Shown here piece by piece: positions 35,274-36,989 of a stretch of DNA of 36,989 nt. How positions within the stretch are numbered: the first letter of the stretch is position 1; every line of letters begins with the position of its first letter. The notes under the pieces were generated by a model. The model searched no databases, had not been told where the DNA came from, and saw only the letters and a program-made list of their open reading frames with translations. The position numbers were made by a program, and so were the translations under genes. The DNA comes from Bacteroidales bacterium OttesenSCG-928-B11 (lineage in GTDB: Bacteria; Bacteroidota; Bacteroidia; Bacteroidales; WCHB1-69), in assembly GCA_030267125.1 (NCBI GenBank), contig JAJDJJ010000014.1, positions 1 to 36,989 of the forward strand, written 5' to 3'.

Positions 35274-36485
35274 TCATTTGTTCAGCAACCAATCTATCGC
35301 ATTTATCTGTTTCACTCCGTTATGACTTCCTTTTTCATAATCCATTGTAATGAGCAATCTCTCGTTATAATCCGGGATTTTTGAAAATGGAGCCAATTCT
35401 CTTTCAAGTGTTTTTTGCTCTTTTACTGTCAATGCTACTTGAATATACTTCGTATAGCCATCTTTCCCTCTTGCCACAAAATCGACTTCGAGATTATCTG
35501 CTTTTCCGATCCAAACTTGTTCATCTCGACGTTGTAATTCAAGAAAAATCACATTTTCGAGTAAACGTCCTGCATCTACAGAAAGTTCCTTGCCTAACAA
35601 AGCATAACGCAAGCCTAAATCCACAAGATAATATTTTTCTAATGTTGCCAAATATTGTTTTCCTTTTATATCATAGCGGTTTACTTTGTAAAAAAGATAG
35701 GATTCAACAAGCGTATCAATATATTTTGAAACGGTTTTATTGTCAATTCTCTTACCGTTTGCAGTAAGAACTTTGGCAATATTTCCTGCGGAAACAGATG
35801 AACCAACGCTGTCTATTAGAAAGTGAACGACTTTTTTGTATGACGTTTCATAATAAATTGTATGTCGTTTTTGTATATCGTTTTGATAGATATTTTGGAA
35901 AACAGTATCCAGATATTCATAAGCAAAATTTTCACTTTCTTGTGCAAGTCCGACAGCTTCGGGAAATCCGCCTGTTCGCATATAATCAGCAAATGCACGG
36001 TCGGGATTTGCCGATTTGTTTGTGTATTCCAAATATTCGGCAAATGAAAATGGCAAAACATTGATTTCGAAAGCTCTACCTGTAAGTAAAGTTGCCAATT
36101 CACTCGATAAAAGATAGGCATTTGAGCCTGTAACATACAAATCCACATCGGGATTGACGAATAAACCTTCGAGAAGTTTTTCAAATTCGGGAATGTTTTG
36201 TATTTCATCTATGAATACATAGTTCTTTATGCCTTTTTGTAGTAAATTTTGAATATAGTCGTAGACTTCTTTCCAGCTTTTTTCGGCGAGAAAGCGAAAT
36301 TCGGGAAAATCTAAATTTATAGAAACAATAGAAACAAGTGGATTTTCAGTTTTTAAGATTTCTTGAAATTGCAATAGAAGCGTAGATTTTCCGCAGCGTC
36401 TCACACCCGTGATCACTTTTATTAAATTTCTGTCTTTCAGTATAGACAGTTTGTCAAGTTCTTTTTGTCTTTTAATTTTCTGCAT
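35274..36485 (-). CDS. AAA-family ATPase with C-terminal DUF4143
   Basis: 403 residues from the ATG at 36485. A longer frame begins at 36539, but that ATG lies upstream of the -7 box, so only the shorter start can be made from this promoter. Seen: Walker A GVRRCGKST at 27-35, Walker B-like YVFIDEIQN with D93-E94, a sensor-like VTGSNAYLL, LLTGRAFEINVLPFSFAEYLEY, and the DUF4143 half with DFVARGKDGYTKYIQVA, which resembles a PD-(D/E)xK-like nuclease core (D...K.IQV). Members are numerous in anaerobes and archaea, and their role is unknown; links to toxin-antitoxin-like or DNA functions have only been proposed. By eye the gene is more AT-rich than its neighbours and it is bracketed by 102-base direct repeats, which suggests a recently acquired unit. 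Confidence 0.9.
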   Translation of the reverse strand: MQKIKRQKELDKLSILKDRNLIKVITGVRRCGKSTLLLQFQEILKTENPLVSIVSINLDFPEFRFLAEKSWKEVYDYIQNLLQKGIKNYVFIDEIQNIPEFEKLLEGLFVNPDVDLYVTGSNAYLLSSELATLLTGRAFEINVLPFSFAEYLEYTNKSANPDRAFADYMRTGGFPEAVGLAQESENFAYEYLDTVFQNIYQNDIQKRHTIYYETSYKKVVHFLIDSVGSSVSAGNIAKVLTANGKRIDNKTVSKYIDTLVESYLFYKVNRYDIKGKQYLATLEKYYLVDLGLRYALLGKELSVDAGRLLENVIFLELQRRDEQVWIGKADNLEVDFVARGKDGYTKYIQVALTVKEQKTLERELAPFSKIPDYNERLLITMDYEKGSHNGVKQINAIDWLLNK

Positions 36486-36510
36486 ACAAACGGCTTTAGA
36501 AGTTTCTCCA

Positions 36511-36540
36511 CAAAGATAAATGAAATTCCTAAAACTCAAA
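36511..36540 (-). promoter_or_regulatory. Bacteroidetes-type promoter for the DUF4143 ATPase gene
   Basis: On the minus strand TTTG (36540-36537), an 18-base spacer, then TATCTTTG (36518-36511), the best match to the consensus in the window. The ATG at 36485 lies 25 bases further on. Confidence 0.6.
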
Positions 36541-36740
36541 AAAAATACACATTTTTAGGAATTGCATTCTCTCAAACTCTCTTTTTTATCGTTCATATCA
36601 TCTGCCGTACACCCATTGCACCCAATGCCAGTCCGTCCAAAAACCCCTTTTCGTCCGCAAAAATAGCAAATAGCTGTGCGTTTTCCTTTCATTTAAGCGA
36701 TTTTACGGCATGATGAAAAAGTATCGTTTATTCGATGAGC

Positions 36741-36842
36741 CGAAAAAGTGAAAACGTGCTTTTGATGCGAAAAACCGTGTTTGATTTTTGTCGATTCCTG
36801 TGACAAATTTTATGAGGAAAAGATGCTAATAATAAAAAAGAT
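36741..36842. repeat. 102-base direct repeat, right copy
   Basis: Partner of 34937-35038, same orientation. Identity stops sharply on the 3' side (ATAT against ATTA). On the 5' side only a few scattered matches continue. Confidence 0.9.
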
Positions 36843-36989
36843 TATTGCTGTCCGGTAAAACTTCCAATAATGTATTCAAATTTTTGAAAACCAGTTGAAT
36901 AGAATCACTTTACAAAACAAGGGTTTACTATTTTATCGAATGGCATTTCAAAAGACTGAATCGTGTTTTGTTGCGCTACTACGTAGCTT

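Larger units (their letters stand above)
36486..36989. other. 504-base end region without a convincing gene
   Basis: Holds the ATPase promoter and the right copy of the 102-base repeat. From about 36843 to the window edge short frames are open on both strands (about 30 residues on the plus strand, 27 on the minus), too short to judge, so a gene cut by the edge cannot be excluded. Confidence 0.6.

Noticed and set aside
35062..35292. 76-residue open frame on the minus strand in the structured element
   Set aside because: It runs through the stem-loop element and overlaps the end of the ATPase gene; its reading looks like a by-product of a dispersed repeat.
36843..36989. Gene or transposase fragment at the right edge
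   Set aside because: Open stretches of about 30 residues on both strands are too short and match nothing I know.
1..36989. CRISPR array, rRNA, tRNA
   Set aside because: No regularly spaced repeats with spacers, no rRNA-like conserved blocks and no cloverleaf with a CCA end were seen by eye; a tRNA could still be missed without a computed scan.

Overview
The window looks like chromosome from a member of the Bacteroidota, most likely order Bacteroidales (a Dysgonomonadaceae/Porphyromonadaceae-like relative is my guess). The reasons are: two secreted proteins with C-terminal type IX secretion (Por) sorting domains, a PorT-type outer-membrane barrel, Bacteroidetes-type promoter motifs (TTTG, 18 bases, TAnnTTTG) instead of -35/-10 boxes, few Shine-Dalgarno sequences, moderate to low GC, and families typical of this group (short AMP nucleosidase, YebC, IS1096-passenger/pRiA4b protein, stand-alone EF-G paralogue, giant alpha-2-macroglobulin). 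No rRNA, tRNA, CRISPR array or transposase was found.

Layout. 1-3.5 kb, minus strand: a three-gene operon (ECF S-component-like membrane protein, exported-looking aldo/keto reductase with two ferredoxin motifs, membrane polyferredoxin of NapH type) that looks like an envelope redox module. 3.6-5.7 kb: an EF-G outside any str operon. 5.9-8.7 kb: a secreted protein of unknown function and an orphan TolC-type outer-membrane protein. 8.8-10 kb: a class V PLP enzyme of the cysteine desulfurase family, divergent from TolC. 10.1-12.9 kb: a T9SS cargo protein with jelly-roll and Ig-like domains. 13-16 kb: a compact run yebC, pRiA4b-like gene, miaA, tcdA-like gene with overlapping ends (translation and tRNA modification). 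16.1-17.6 kb: rpoN, convergent with tcdA and divergent from a GT51 peptidoglycan glycosyltransferase (17.7-19.6 kb). 19.7-24.5 kb, minus strand: a tight five-gene operon (HExxH peptidase, AMP nucleosidase, holA, outer-membrane barrel, CGGC protein). 24.9-34.4 kb: a T9SS-exported CotH-kinase protein with internally duplicated domains, followed at once by a 1986-residue alpha-2-macroglobulin that keeps a CxEQ thioester motif.

34.4-37 kb is the accessory end: 870 bases with no convincing gene but with heptamer repeats, a perfect hairpin and a larger structured element, then an AAA/DUF4143 ATPase with a clear promoter. Two 102-base direct repeats (98 of 102 identical, all four differences transitions) bracket the block holding the structured element and the ATPase.

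Several starts were moved inward from the longest reading frame because a TAnnTTTG box, a signal peptide or an ATGA overlap fits the shorter gene: tcdA-like, GT51, the HExxH peptidase, alpha-2-macroglobulin and the DUF4143 ATPase. All family names come from motif and sequence recognition by eye; no database search was run.
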